Assembly: GCA_029259015.1 (NCBI GenBank)
Contig: JAPDJQ010000023.1
Span: 1 to 36,875 of the forward strand
Reading direction: 5' to 3'
From: Thermoplasmatota archaeon
Lineage (GTDB): Archaea > Thermoplasmatota > E2 > UBA202 > JdFR-43
Length of the DNA stretch: 36,875 bases
Positions 1 through 9,066 of the stretch are shown one piece after another; positions within the stretch are counted from its first letter, which is position 1, and every line of letters begins with the position of its first letter. A program made the translations under genes and the position numbers. The notes under the pieces were generated by a model. It made no database searches. It had not been told where the DNA came from and worked only from the letters and a program-made list of their open reading frames with translations.

Positions 1-362
1 TAACTGACGAAACATACCATCTAATAGGGGAAAAAGAGCTAAAAATGATGAAACCAACTGCATATTTGATAAACACTGCTAGAGGTAAATGTGTTGATGA
101 AAAAGCACTGGTGAGAGCATTGGAGGAAGGATGGATTAGAGGGGCTGCATTAGATGTGTTTGAAAATGAACCACAGCTAACACCTGAATTAAAAAAACTG
201 GATAACGTTGTTCTTACACCTCATATTGGCTCCGCATCATATGAAACGAGAAGTAGAATGGCTGTAATGGTTGCAGAAAATGTTATAGCTGCATTGAATG
301 GCAAAATACCACCAAACTGTATAAACCCGGAGGCTTGGAAAAAAAGTGAAAGAAATAAATAG
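1..362 (+). CDS. D-isomer-specific 2-hydroxyacid dehydrogenase (glyoxylate reductase / phosphoglycerate dehydrogenase-like), C-terminal part; truncated by window start
   Basis: Frame is open from nt 3 ([40 protein letters not shown]...LTPHIGSAS); NTARG and TPHIGSA motifs typical of the NAD-binding/catalytic region. Confidence 0.9.
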   Translation, partial: TDETYHLIGEKELKMMKPTAYLINTARGKCVDEKALVRALEEGWIRGAALDVFENEPQLTPELKKLDNVVLTPHIGSASYETRSRMAVMVAENVIAALNGKIPPNCINPEAWKKSERNK

Positions 363-382
363 CAATAGATATTTATATTTGA

Positions 383-1036
383 ATGCCTGAAGAGATGTTT
401 TTAAATCCAAATGAACCCAATCCAAACTTCATGATTTATAAGGAGGAAGCCAGAAAAGTCATTTTGAAAGCCTTGGGCGGAAAGAGTTTTTGTTTCTGGG
501 TTCTTGGTAAAACAGGCATTGGAAAAACAACTTTTTTGCTATGGATTAAAGAATTCGCTCCTCTCTATAAAGTGAAAGCAATTTATGTTCATGGAGGAGA
601 AGATTTCAAGTTTGAGGAATTTAAGGAAATGTTTGAAAAAGAAATCAGAGCATCATTCTTTTCGAGAATTTTTCTTAGGAAGAAATACGTTGAAATCCCT
701 ATTCTTTTGATGATAGACGATGTTGATCTCATGAAAGATGAAAATATTTTCAGATATGTTGTCAGCAAACTTGATGAGGAAAAACTGCATTTTTCTGTAG
801 TGTTTGCCTCTGTTGAAATAGTGGAAAATGTTAAAAAATATTTGAAAGGCAGAGATATAGAAAAAATATATCTCGAGATGCCATCTCCTGATATTTTGAT
901 GGAAATGATCAGAAAAAGAATCGAGGCAGGCGGAGGAGAAGATTTTCAGCCGTTTGGAAAGCAACTTGTAAAAGATATTATTGAATCTTCAAATACAATA
1001 AGAGAAGTATTGATAAAACTGCAGGAGGCGCTATAA
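383..1036 (+). CDS. P-loop ATPase (AAA-like), uncharacterised
   Basis: 217 aa ORF; Walker A GKTGIGKTTF and Walker B-like ILLMIDDVD. Confidence 0.75.
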   Translation: MPEEMFLNPNEPNPNFMIYKEEARKVILKALGGKSFCFWVLGKTGIGKTTFLLWIKEFAPLYKVKAIYVHGGEDFKFEEFKEMFEKEIRASFFSRIFLRKKYVEIPILLMIDDVDLMKDENIFRYVVSKLDEEKLHFSVVFASVEIVENVKKYLKGRDIEKIYLEMPSPDILMEMIRKRIEAGGGEDFQPFGKQLVKDIIESSNTIREVLIKLQEAL

Positions 1037-1662
1037 TGAAAAAGAAGAAAAAAATATTAATTGCAGATGATGAGCCCGAAATTGTAGATATAGTTAAAAA
1101 AATGCTTCAGGAACATTACGAAGTAATAACTGCATATGATGGAGAAGAATGCCTTAAGAAAGCAAAAAAAGAGAAGCCAGATTTGATACTGCTTGATATC
1201 CTCATGCCAAAGCTTGATGGATGGGAAACCCTCAAAAAGCTGAAGGAGGACGAGGAATTAAAGGATATACCTGTTTCAATGTTAACAGCACTGCCTTTAA
1301 CACCCGAGGACACAAAAAATAAACCAATAGATAAAATTGAAAATTACATTGTAAAACCATTCAGAAAGGAAGTTCTCCTCAAAAAAATCGAAGATATCTT
1401 TGAAAGAGAGGAGGAAGCCAAGAGAATTTATGAGCAGCTAAAAAAGGAAGTAGGCGAAGAAACTGCAGAAGAATATCTTCGTCTTGTAAAAGCCATAAAT
1501 AGGCATCGCCGCCTGATAGGCGTAATAATAGATTCTGCAGCTGAAGAATTCAAGCAATCAGTAAGGAATTTAATACTCAGCCAGAAAAGATTGATAGAAA
1601 CAATGAAGAGAAGGGCAGAGGAAATAGAAAAATTACTGAAAGAGAGAAAGAAGGAAAAATAG
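1036..1662 (+). CDS. Response regulator: receiver domain plus C-terminal helical/coiled-coil extension
   Basis: ILIADDEPEIVDIV...PDLILLDILMPKLDGWETL...IVKPF: acidic pair, phospho-Asp and Lys of the receiver fold; start overlaps the upstream stop (TAATG). Confidence 0.9.
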   Translation: MKKKKKILIADDEPEIVDIVKKMLQEHYEVITAYDGEECLKKAKKEKPDLILLDILMPKLDGWETLKKLKEDEELKDIPVSMLTALPLTPEDTKNKPIDKIENYIVKPFRKEVLLKKIEDIFEREEEAKRIYEQLKKEVGEETAEEYLRLVKAINRHRRLIGVIIDSAAEEFKQSVRNLILSQKRLIETMKRRAEEIEKLLKERKKEK

Positions 1663-2277
1663 TATATCACCGAATATAAATGAGATAATAAATCCAACAA
1701 AAATGAAAACAAGGAAGGGCAATTTTGGAGTTACCCATATTTCTTTATCGGCTACTTCATCAAAATTAAAATTTTTGACAGGCACTATACTTTTTTTTCC
1801 ATCCTTTTCCATACTCCATACAAATTTATTTTTTGCCTCTCTAGCCTTAATTTTATATCCGAACATACAGTAAGGAAATTCAAGATTCTTCTTATATGCA
1901 TTGTAGAAAAGGAGTATGAATGGCAGAGGAATGAAAAGGAAAAGAGAATTTATAAGAACAGTAAGAGGGAATATAAAAATTGGGGAGGGAAAAAGAGAAA
2001 TTTTAGGGGGCAGAGGGGACAGCAAGGCAATGCCCCACATTGCTTTGACATCGGCTCCTCCCATGCCAAAAAAATATAGCAAAAAAGCAAGAGGGAAAGA
2101 AATCGCAATAGATATAAATGTTGTCGCATCAGGTTTCTCCATGATAAGAAGGGCGAGACCAATGATTCCCATCAAGATCCATAATTTATTGCTTGCTTCC
2201 CTGTACTTTAAATCACTATAAGCAGCATAGGAAAGTATTGCGAATCCAGTCAGCAGTCTGAGCAAATCTATCATCAT
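1633..2277 (-). CDS. Prepilin/preflagellin peptidase-like, A24 family membrane protein
   Basis: DLKYREASN near the N-terminus and FGMGGADVKAM (GxGGxD-type motif), multiple hydrophobic segments. Confidence 0.8.
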   Translation of the reverse strand: MMIDLLRLLTGFAILSYAAYSDLKYREASNKLWILMGIIGLALLIMEKPDATTFISIAISFPLAFLLYFFGMGGADVKAMWGIALLSPLPPKISLFPSPIFIFPLTVLINSLFLFIPLPFILLFYNAYKKNLEFPYCMFGYKIKAREAKNKFVWSMEKDGKKSIVPVKNFNFDEVADKEIWVTPKLPFLVFIFVGFIISFIFGDILFFLLSLFQ

Positions 2278-2278
2278 C

Positions 2279-4639
2279 TCATTTCTTTCTGTTTCTTGTG
2301 GTATATATTAGCGCTAGAACAAACGCAGCCAAAAATGCTATAAATGTAAATGATGGGATTTTGCCTGCTTTATGGATAACAACCTCTATTTCTTCAATAT
2401 TGCTTTCTACTCCTTCATTACACACTGCTTTTACTTTAATGGTTTTTGTACCAGCTGTTAAGTTTTCTCCTAGTTTCGGTGCTTTAATTTTGATGAGTAT
2501 TTTCTTTTGTTCTCCAGGTTTTAAGGTAATGGGCGGGGAATATGGGGTTATTGTGAGATTGGCATCGTCCACCACAACTATGGTAACATTTGTTGCGGTG
2601 AAATTGTAACAGTAAACCTCTATTGGAACAACCCTTTCTGTTCCTTCTTTAATAGGTGCTATATTTGATACCCCAAGCGTTATGATTAACTGTGGATTTC
2701 CTCCTCCCACCTTTATATTGAGACTATAAGTGTTTATGCTGCCATTATTGTCCATTACCTGCAGTGTGACAGTATATTCCCCTGCTTCTGCATATTCATG
2801 CACAGCTACTGGTATAGTTCTCTCCTCATATGTTCCATCTCCAAAATCCCATTTGTACAGCTGGATAAATCCGTCTTCATCATAGCTTTCACTTGCATTA
2901 AAAGTAATTTCTTCGCCCGGTTGTGGATTAGTGGGGTGATAAGTGAATTTGGGCACAGATGGAATATTTGAGCCTGGAGGGTTGATTGTTAAGTATTTGT
3001 ACACGCTCTTCATTCCTCCATCATTGTCTTTTATTGTCAGGGTTACCTTGTAGGTTCCATTTGTATCATAAATATGAGTAACAACTTTTCCATATGCTGT
3101 GCTTCCATCTCCGAAATTCCAAGTATAGTTTACTATACTTCCATCTGAATCATAACTTGCTGAAGCATCAAATATTATTTCCTGCCCTTCTAATGGGGTT
3201 AATGGTTGATATGTAAAGTCAGCATAAGGTATAGAGTTTATGACCGTAATTTCCTTGGATAAACTCTTCTCGCCAGAAGAAGTTGTAATCGTTAATGTAA
3301 CAGTATATGTTCCTAAATTGGTGTATTGATGCACTGGGTTCTGTTCATTGCTTGTTGTTCCATCTCCAAAGTCCCAGTGCCATGAAATTATGTCTCCTGT
3401 AGATTTATCAATAAAGTGAACATAGTCCACCCTAGTTGGCTGAGAAGGAATCCATGTAAAATCAACATATACTGGCTCCTGAGGACTCTCGGCTGATGCT
3501 TCCCATATAAAATCGCCATTTGCAGAATATTTTCTGATACAGAATGCCTCTCCTCCTCCCTGCACCTTATAGCCTGCTGCTACTATGCTGCCATCTGAGT
3601 CAATAGCTATTCTCTTTATTTCTCCTTCAATGTTTTCTGGCAGTTCCCACTTAATGTTTCCGTTACCGTTATACTTGATTATATACCATTTTTTATGCAA
3701 ATTTTCTGTTCTGTAACCAGCAACAACTATATTTCCATCTGGATCTGCGCAAACAGTCAGGGCATCATCTTTTTCACCACTTATTTCCTTTTTTGCCCAT
3801 TGTTTATTTCCATTACTATCATATAAAATTGTAAGAAAATCCTCCATTGTCTGATTGTTTGTATATTCATTTCCTGTAACAACGATATTGCCATTTGGTA
3901 AAATTGCAGCATCCGATGCTGTGCTTGCTCTATCATCATAATATTTCACCCATTTTACATTGAGGTTCTTATCATATTTTATAAGACAGTATTTGCTCTT
4001 ATCATCACTCTGCACAGTTCCCGCAACAACAACTGCATCCCCTCTGGCATCTATGCCAAATGCAGCATCTATACTGTTATCAAAGACATGTTCCTCAATT
4101 TTATTGAGATTGTTTGGATCAACTTTTATTGTCCAGAAATCTATATTTGTTAGATTGGCAGATGCTTCAATATATAGAGTCATTCCTGTGGCATAAATGT
4201 AGCCATCATCATCAATTGTCATATCCATCAGAAAGTCAGCAAACCCATTATTGTATGTTTTATAAATCAGTTCATTCCCGTCTGCATCATATTTTACTAT
4301 TACGTAATCTGTGGATGGTATAGGTATGCCAGCAATTTCCTTTCCAACTATCCCTCCCGCATAAATGTTGTCGTTGCCATCAACAACAACTGCTTTACCT
4401 ATATTTGTTGCATATTCATCAAAATCAGTTTGCCATTTTATTTTGCCATCATCTCCATCATATTTCTGAACCCTCATAACAAATTTACTCCCGTCATAAT
4501 GCTGTCCAACAACAATAACATCTCCTTTTGAGTCAATGGTTACACCATATGCTTCATCCTGTGTGCCATCTATACTTGGATAACTTTGGACCAAGGGCAA
4601 AAGCATTAGCAATATCATTATGGCTGCAATTTTCTTCAT
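2279..4639 (-). CDS. Secreted, membrane-anchored protein: N-terminal beta-propeller-like repeats followed by three PKD domains
   Basis: Signal peptide MKKIAAIMILLMLLPLVQS; repeated GN(I/Y)VV(A/T)GY-type blades; three WDFGDG/WNFGDG...YTVTL PKD signatures; C-terminal hydrophobic segment then RNRKK. Confidence 0.85.
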   Translation of the reverse strand: MKKIAAIMILLMLLPLVQSYPSIDGTQDEAYGVTIDSKGDVIVVGQHYDGSKFVMRVQKYDGDDGKIKWQTDFDEYATNIGKAVVVDGNDNIYAGGIVGKEIAGIPIPSTDYVIVKYDADGNELIYKTYNNGFADFLMDMTIDDDGYIYATGMTLYIEASANLTNIDFWTIKVDPNNLNKIEEHVFDNSIDAAFGIDARGDAVVVAGTVQSDDKSKYCLIKYDKNLNVKWVKYYDDRASTASDAAILPNGNIVVTGNEYTNNQTMEDFLTILYDSNGNKQWAKKEISGEKDDALTVCADPDGNIVVAGYRTENLHKKWYIIKYNGNGNIKWELPENIEGEIKRIAIDSDGSIVAAGYKVQGGGEAFCIRKYSANGDFIWEASAESPQEPVYVDFTWIPSQPTRVDYVHFIDKSTGDIISWHWDFGDGTTSNEQNPVHQYTNLGTYTVTLTITTSSGEKSLSKEITVINSIPYADFTYQPLTPLEGQEIIFDASASYDSDGSIVNYTWNFGDGSTAYGKVVTHIYDTNGTYKVTLTIKDNDGGMKSVYKYLTINPPGSNIPSVPKFTYHPTNPQPGEEITFNASESYDEDGFIQLYKWDFGDGTYEERTIPVAVHEYAEAGEYTVTLQVMDNNGSINTYSLNIKVGGGNPQLIITLGVSNIAPIKEGTERVVPIEVYCYNFTATNVTIVVVDDANLTITPYSPPITLKPGEQKKILIKIKAPKLGENLTAGTKTIKVKAVCNEGVESNIEEIEVVIHKAGKIPSFTFIAFLAAFVLALIYTTRNRKK

Positions 4640-4692
4640 ATTTTGTGAAATTACACCCTATTTATAAAATGTATGGTGCAATTATAAAAAAA

Positions 4693-5394
4693 TCAGGATA
4701 GATCGCCACATGAACAATGTACTTCATGAATTGCAGAATATAAATCTTCTATACCTTCTCCTGTTTTTGCAGAGACGAGCAAAGGGCGCTGAAGAATGCT
4801 CGTGTATTCAAGATATTTTATAAGACTCTTGGCAAGAGAATGCAGCGCATCTCCTTTTTCCAGCTTTTTCTCAAGATATTTTTTGTCAACATATTTCATC
4901 AAATTTTCTCTATCAACCAAATCCACCTTATTTATTGCAGTTACTGATGGGATCATCAGCTTTAGATTAATCATTGCATTCTGAGCCAGCATTGCTAGAT
5001 AATTTTCTATAGAAAGAATTTCTTGAGCATCTACAATGAACAGAGAAGCGACAACATCGTGTTTTTCCAATTTCTCTACAATTTTTCTGCCATGATTATG
5101 ATATAGAAAAATTTCCAGCTGGCCAGGCGTATCAACAATCTTTATTTCATTTTTGTCTGCACAAATCCATTCATCCATTGATACAATTAATTCCATGCTT
5201 TTGAGTAATGCCCCATTTATTCCAAGATTGAATTTTTCCTGTATCTCCTCGACTTTTACCCATTCCCTTATGTCCACATCTGCATCATTGCATGGGGTGG
5301 CAGCATCAAGGTTTATTAAAATCCCATATTTGGATAGATGCTTTGCAATGCTGGTTTTGCCTGCTGCCGCCGGGCCAATAACGAGAACAAACAT
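4693..5394 (-). CDS. GPN-loop family GTPase (XAB1/Npa3-like) with GIN in place of GPN
   Basis: P-loop GPAAAGKTS, DTPGQLEIF, NKVD, SAKTGEG; LGINGAL at the GPN-loop position. Confidence 0.8.
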   Translation of the reverse strand: MFVLVIGPAAAGKTSIAKHLSKYGILINLDAATPCNDADVDIREWVKVEEIQEKFNLGINGALLKSMELIVSMDEWICADKNEIKIVDTPGQLEIFLYHNHGRKIVEKLEKHDVVASLFIVDAQEILSIENYLAMLAQNAMINLKLMIPSVTAINKVDLVDRENLMKYVDKKYLEKKLEKGDALHSLAKSLIKYLEYTSILQRPLLVSAKTGEGIEDLYSAIHEVHCSCGDLS

Positions 5395-5555
5395 TATACG
5401 GGATAGAGAATCTTCAGTGCGGTTATGACCACAGCGGTTAAAATAGCGAAAACTATTATGAATCTGGGATCGATTTTAACCCCGGTTTTTTCCTCCTCAA
5501 AGTATCTTATAAGACCAGCTGCAGATTGAAATCCTGTCTTACTTTTCTTTGCCAT
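5394..5555 (-). CDS. secG: Preprotein translocase Sec61-beta / archaeal SecG subunit
   Basis: Absent from ORF track (53 aa). Hand translation: MAKKSKTGFQSAAGLIRYFEEEKTGVKIDPRFIIVFAILTAVVITALKILYPV*; classic GFQSAAGLIRYFEEE...IDP plus single TM. Confidence 0.9.
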   Translation of the reverse strand: MAKKSKTGFQSAAGLIRYFEEEKTGVKIDPRFIIVFAILTAVVITALKILYPV

Positions 5556-5634
5556 GTTTCAACAAATTTATACAGGATATAAAGTTTGCGGTAAACTATA
5601 AATTTTCCGTGACATTGGTAGCATTACTGAAAAG

Positions 5635-6300
5635 ATGAAGGAATGGGATTTAATTGCTGAAAGTTTTGATACAACCCGCCGTTATCCATGGAAGGAATGT
5701 CTTGACTTTATTGAAGAAATGCATGGTATCGCCATAGATATTGGCTGCGGAAATGCCCGTCATTTGATTCCAATGGCAGAAAGATGTAAACTGGCTGTTG
5801 GTATAGATGCATCAGTTAAGATGGCTGAAATAGCATATAAAAAAGTTAGGGAAGCGAAGCTGAAAAATGTAGCTGTGATATGCGGTGATGCCTGCAACCT
5901 GCCTTTTAAAGACAATTTTTTTGATTTTGCCCTTTTCATCGCCTCTCTCCATAACATAAAGGGAAGAAAAAATAGAATAAAGGCACTGGAAGAGTTGAAG
6001 AGGGTGCTTAAGCCGGATGGAAAAGCCTTGATTTCGGTATGGGCAAAGTGGCAGGATAAATGGCGACTGTATTTCATAAAAAATATTTTTAAATGGAAAG
6101 AGCACGGCGATATTTACATTCCATGGAAAAGGAATGGCATGAATGTTATGAGATTTTATCATCTGTATAGCATGTGGGAGTTTAGGAAGGATATAAAAAG
6201 AGCAGGATTAAAAATAGAAAAGGCATGGAGTGTTAAGAAGAAATCAAAAAGATATGCAGACAATCATTTTGCAGTGGTGTTCAAGGCAATTCAAAAATAG
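5635..6300 (+). CDS. SAM-dependent class I methyltransferase, Trm9/ALKBH8-MT-like
   Basis: IDIGCGNARHL...GIDAS...GDACNLPFKDNFFDFALFIASLHNI...LEELKRVLKPDGKALISVW. Confidence 0.8.
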   Translation: MKEWDLIAESFDTTRRYPWKECLDFIEEMHGIAIDIGCGNARHLIPMAERCKLAVGIDASVKMAEIAYKKVREAKLKNVAVICGDACNLPFKDNFFDFALFIASLHNIKGRKNRIKALEELKRVLKPDGKALISVWAKWQDKWRLYFIKNIFKWKEHGDIYIPWKRNGMNVMRFYHLYSMWEFRKDIKRAGLKIEKAWSVKKKSKRYADNHFAVVFKAIQK

Positions 6301-6315
6301 TTTTATAAATGAGTA

Positions 6316-6711
6316 ATGAATACAAATACAATGGCAATAATGCTAGTTGTTGAAGATGAAGAGCCTATACAGGAGCTTATAAAGGAGTATTTAGCCCCCC
6401 TCAAAATTGAAATACATCAAGCATTCAGTGGAGAGGAGGGAGTGGAAAAATATAAGGAACTGATGAAAAAAGGGAAAAAGCCTGACATAGTCATAATGGA
6501 TTTGAAACTGCCTGGCATTGATGGTGTGGAAGCGACGAAAAAAATCCTTGCGATAGATCCAGATGCCAAGGTGTATGGTTTTACAGCATACTTTGGCACA
6601 GAATGGGCAAAAGAACTGGAGAAAGCAGGAGCAAAAGGCGTTATCGCTCGTCCTGTCGGATTCGATGGTTTCAGAGATATTATAAAAGATATACTAAAGA
6701 AAGAGAGTTAG
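6316..6711 (+). CDS. Stand-alone CheY-like response regulator receiver protein
   Basis: LVVEDEEPIQELI...PDIVIMDLKLPGIDGVEATKKI. Confidence 0.85.
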   Translation: MNTNTMAIMLVVEDEEPIQELIKEYLAPLKIEIHQAFSGEEGVEKYKELMKKGKKPDIVIMDLKLPGIDGVEATKKILAIDPDAKVYGFTAYFGTEWAKELEKAGAKGVIARPVGFDGFRDIIKDILKKES

Positions 6712-7085
6712 TGGCCAAACCACAACTCATCTGGAATTTCCTTGTACACATCTGCTGCATCTTCTTCTCTTCTTTCCCTTTCCTCCTCCTTCCTTTTTCC
6801 TTCCTCCTTGTACTTTAGGATAGCTTCCTTGTTCAAAAACCAGTAATGGGTTCGCCAGCTCCTTCCGTCGTATATGGTTGTTTCCTCCCTTTCTGTTACC
6901 AGCATGCCCTCCTCCTCTAGGATATAAAATAGTTGTCTATCCTCTGGCTCAAGAATGTTATCTATTATTCTGTCTTCAAAACCAAATAAATCCATAACAA
7001 AGTTTGCATCTTTTAAAGCTGATTCCATATCTATATCCACTCTTGCGGCGATTGCGGTAGCTAGGTCTTCAAGCGTGATTATCAT
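6708..7085 (-). CDS. Conserved hypothetical protein with charged C-terminus
   Basis: 125 aa ORF with good codon structure, fills the intergenic space, tail-to-tail with the response regulator. Confidence 0.65.
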   Translation of the reverse strand: MIITLEDLATAIAARVDIDMESALKDANFVMDLFGFEDRIIDNILEPEDRQLFYILEEEGMLVTEREETTIYDGRSWRTHYWFLNKEAILKYKEEGKRKEEERERREEDAADVYKEIPDELWFGH

Positions 7086-7285
7086 AAATTATATTTTTGT
7101 AACTTGAGTATATAAAAGTTTCTATTTAAAATTTCCAGAACAAATTTTTTGTTTTTTACTCAGAGTTTTCTAGGTTACTGCCAAAATTGAAAAGAGGCGG
7201 ATAGATAAGCGGGTTGAGAAATGAGTTTTTACACTCATTGATTTCTTCCGATATTTACTTATACCAGATATAAATTAACTTAGCA

Positions 7286-7597
7286 ATGGGAGAGGAAGAG
7301 ATTGAACAACGAGTTCCATTGCCGAACAGACAGAGCGGAGAGATGATGGCTATTGTGGAGCAGCATATGGGCGGAGGAAGACTCCGTATTATCTGCGAAG
7401 ACGGTAAAACAAGACTGGCAAGAATACCTGGAAAAATAAGAAAAAGAAAATGGATAAAAACAGGGGACTTATTGATCATAAAACCCTGGGACTTTCAAGA
7501 AGAAAAGGCAGATGTTGTTTATCGTTACACTCCGACACAGGTTGCAAATTTGGCTAGGAGAAATTTAATACCTGAGAGCCTGAGCGGATTTCTATGA
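7286..7597 (+). CDS. Translation initiation factor aIF-1A
   Basis: RLRIICEDGKTRLARIPGKIRKRKWIKTGDLLIIKPWDFQEEKADVVYRYTPTQV. Confidence 0.95.
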   Translation: MGEEEIEQRVPLPNRQSGEMMAIVEQHMGGGRLRIICEDGKTRLARIPGKIRKRKWIKTGDLLIIKPWDFQEEKADVVYRYTPTQVANLARRNLIPESLSGFL

Positions 7598-8307
7598 GTT
7601 GGGAAGCAGAAGTGGAAAAGCTGTTGAAAACAACAGAAGGGGAGGTTTTTGAGAAAGCGACTCTTCAATCATTATGGAAATTAATGAATAATGGTTACAT
7701 TGATTCTTTCGAATTCCCCATTTCTACAGGAAAGGAGGGAAATGTTTTTAGAGCAAGACAGAAAGACAGGCTTATAGCAGTTAAGATATATCGCATCAAT
7801 ACAGCTACTTTCCGAAGCATTTCAAAATATTTGATGTATGAGCCCCCTCAGAGGGTAAAAAGAGATAGGAGAAGTATAATATTTGCATGGGCTTTGAAGG
7901 AGTTCAACAATCTCAAAAAATTGTATAATGCCGGTGTTAGAGTGCCAGAACCAATTGCTAGGGAAGGTAATGTAATAGTTATGGAATATATAGGCACAGA
8001 AGAACAGCCTGCCCCTTTACTCAAGGATGCTGAAATAAAGGATGCTGAAAAAGTTTTTGATAGAATAAAGAAATACCTGCGCCTCATGTATCATAAGGCT
8101 GAACTGGTGCATGCAGATTTTTCTGAATATAATGTTTTAATGGATGGAGATGAGCCGGTTATAATAGATGTTGGACAAACAGTGAGCAAGGACAATCCAA
8201 TGGCAATGGAATTTTTGAGGAGAGATGTTAAAAACATAACCAAATTTTTTAAGAAATATATCAGAGTTGATGAAGAGGAAATTTTAAAATATATTCTGGA
8301 GGGCTAA
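7594..8307 (+). CDS. RIO-type serine/threonine kinase (Rio1)
   Basis: STGKEGNVFRA...IAVKIYRI...FRSISKYL...LVHADFSEYNVLMDGDEPVIIDVGQTV; 4-nt overlap with aIF1A. Confidence 0.93.
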   Translation: MSWEAEVEKLLKTTEGEVFEKATLQSLWKLMNNGYIDSFEFPISTGKEGNVFRARQKDRLIAVKIYRINTATFRSISKYLMYEPPQRVKRDRRSIIFAWALKEFNNLKKLYNAGVRVPEPIAREGNVIVMEYIGTEEQPAPLLKDAEIKDAEKVFDRIKKYLRLMYHKAELVHADFSEYNVLMDGDEPVIIDVGQTVSKDNPMAMEFLRRDVKNITKFFKKYIRVDEEEILKYILEG

Positions 8308-8308
8308 A

Positions 8309-8839
8309 ATGAGATATGTTAAAATCCCCATGGATAGAATAGCAGTTTTGATTGGTAAAAATGGAGAAGTAAAGGAAGAAATAGAAAAACATGGTGTACA
8401 GCTTGAAATTGACTCTGCCACAGGAGATGTGAAAATAGTGGCTGAAGATTCCCTAAAGGAAATGGAAGCCGAAAATGTTGTAAGAGCGATAGGACGCGGT
8501 TTTTCCCCTGAAAAAGCTATTCTTTTATTTAACGAGGACTACTATTTTGAACTGCTTGATATGCGTGATTGGGTGGGAAAAAAGAAGGAACATGTAAAAA
8601 GAATTGCAGGAAGAATTATAGGTAAGGAAGGAAAAACAAGAAGAATAATTGAGGAGACAACAGGAGCATATATATCTGTTTACGGGCATACAGTCGGTAT
8701 AATAGGCAGAATAGATGAATTGCAGATGGCTAAACAGGCAATAGAAATGCTGCTTGAAGGGGCAAATCATCACACAGTGTACAGATTTCTCGAAAAGGAA
8801 AGGAGAAGAAGAAAATTGCAGGAGTTTGGACTTTACTGA
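8309..8839 (+). CDS. KH-domain RNA-binding protein (Dim2/Pno1/Krr1-like)
   Basis: IPMDRIAVLIGKNGEVKEEIE... RIIGKEGKTRRIIEETTGAYISVYG; follows rio1 as in many archaea. Confidence 0.9.
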   Translation: MRYVKIPMDRIAVLIGKNGEVKEEIEKHGVQLEIDSATGDVKIVAEDSLKEMEAENVVRAIGRGFSPEKAILLFNEDYYFELLDMRDWVGKKKEHVKRIAGRIIGKEGKTRRIIEETTGAYISVYGHTVGIIGRIDELQMAKQAIEMLLEGANHHTVYRFLEKERRRRKLQEFGLY

Positions 8840-8863
8840 AAGTTAATGGCTGCATTTTACATG

Positions 8864-8938
8864 CGGGCGCGGCGGGATTCGAACCCGCGACTGCTGGCTT
8901 AGAAGGCCAGCGCCCTATCCAGGCTAGGCCACGCGCCC
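8864..8938 (-). tRNA. tRNA-Arg(TCT), no intron
   Basis: Minus strand: gggcgcg tg gcctagcctggatagggc g ctggc CTTCTAA gccag cagtc gcggg ttcgaat cccgc cgcgccc; full cloverleaf. Confidence 0.95.
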
Positions 8939-8993
8939 TTACATGTAAAGAGCAATCGTTTTAAAAATATTTACTGAAAGTAAAATATGAATA

Positions 8994-9027
8994 GGGGAGG
9001 CGGGGGCGAGGGGGAGGCGTGAGGGGG
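8994..9027 (+). other. Predicted G-quadruplex motif
   Basis: GGGG AGGC GGGGG CGA GGGGG AGGCGTGA GGGGG: four G-runs of at least 4, loops of 4, 3 and 8 nt. Confidence 0.7.
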
Positions 9028-9066
9028 AGAAAAAAGAGGACTTGCAAGCCCTCGCCCCTATATCTT

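Noticed and set aside
7220-7239. Hairpin AATGAG-tttttaca-CTCATT upstream of aIF1A
   Set aside because: Only 6 bp in AT-rich DNA; likely chance, no other supporting signal and no C/D box motifs found by eye.
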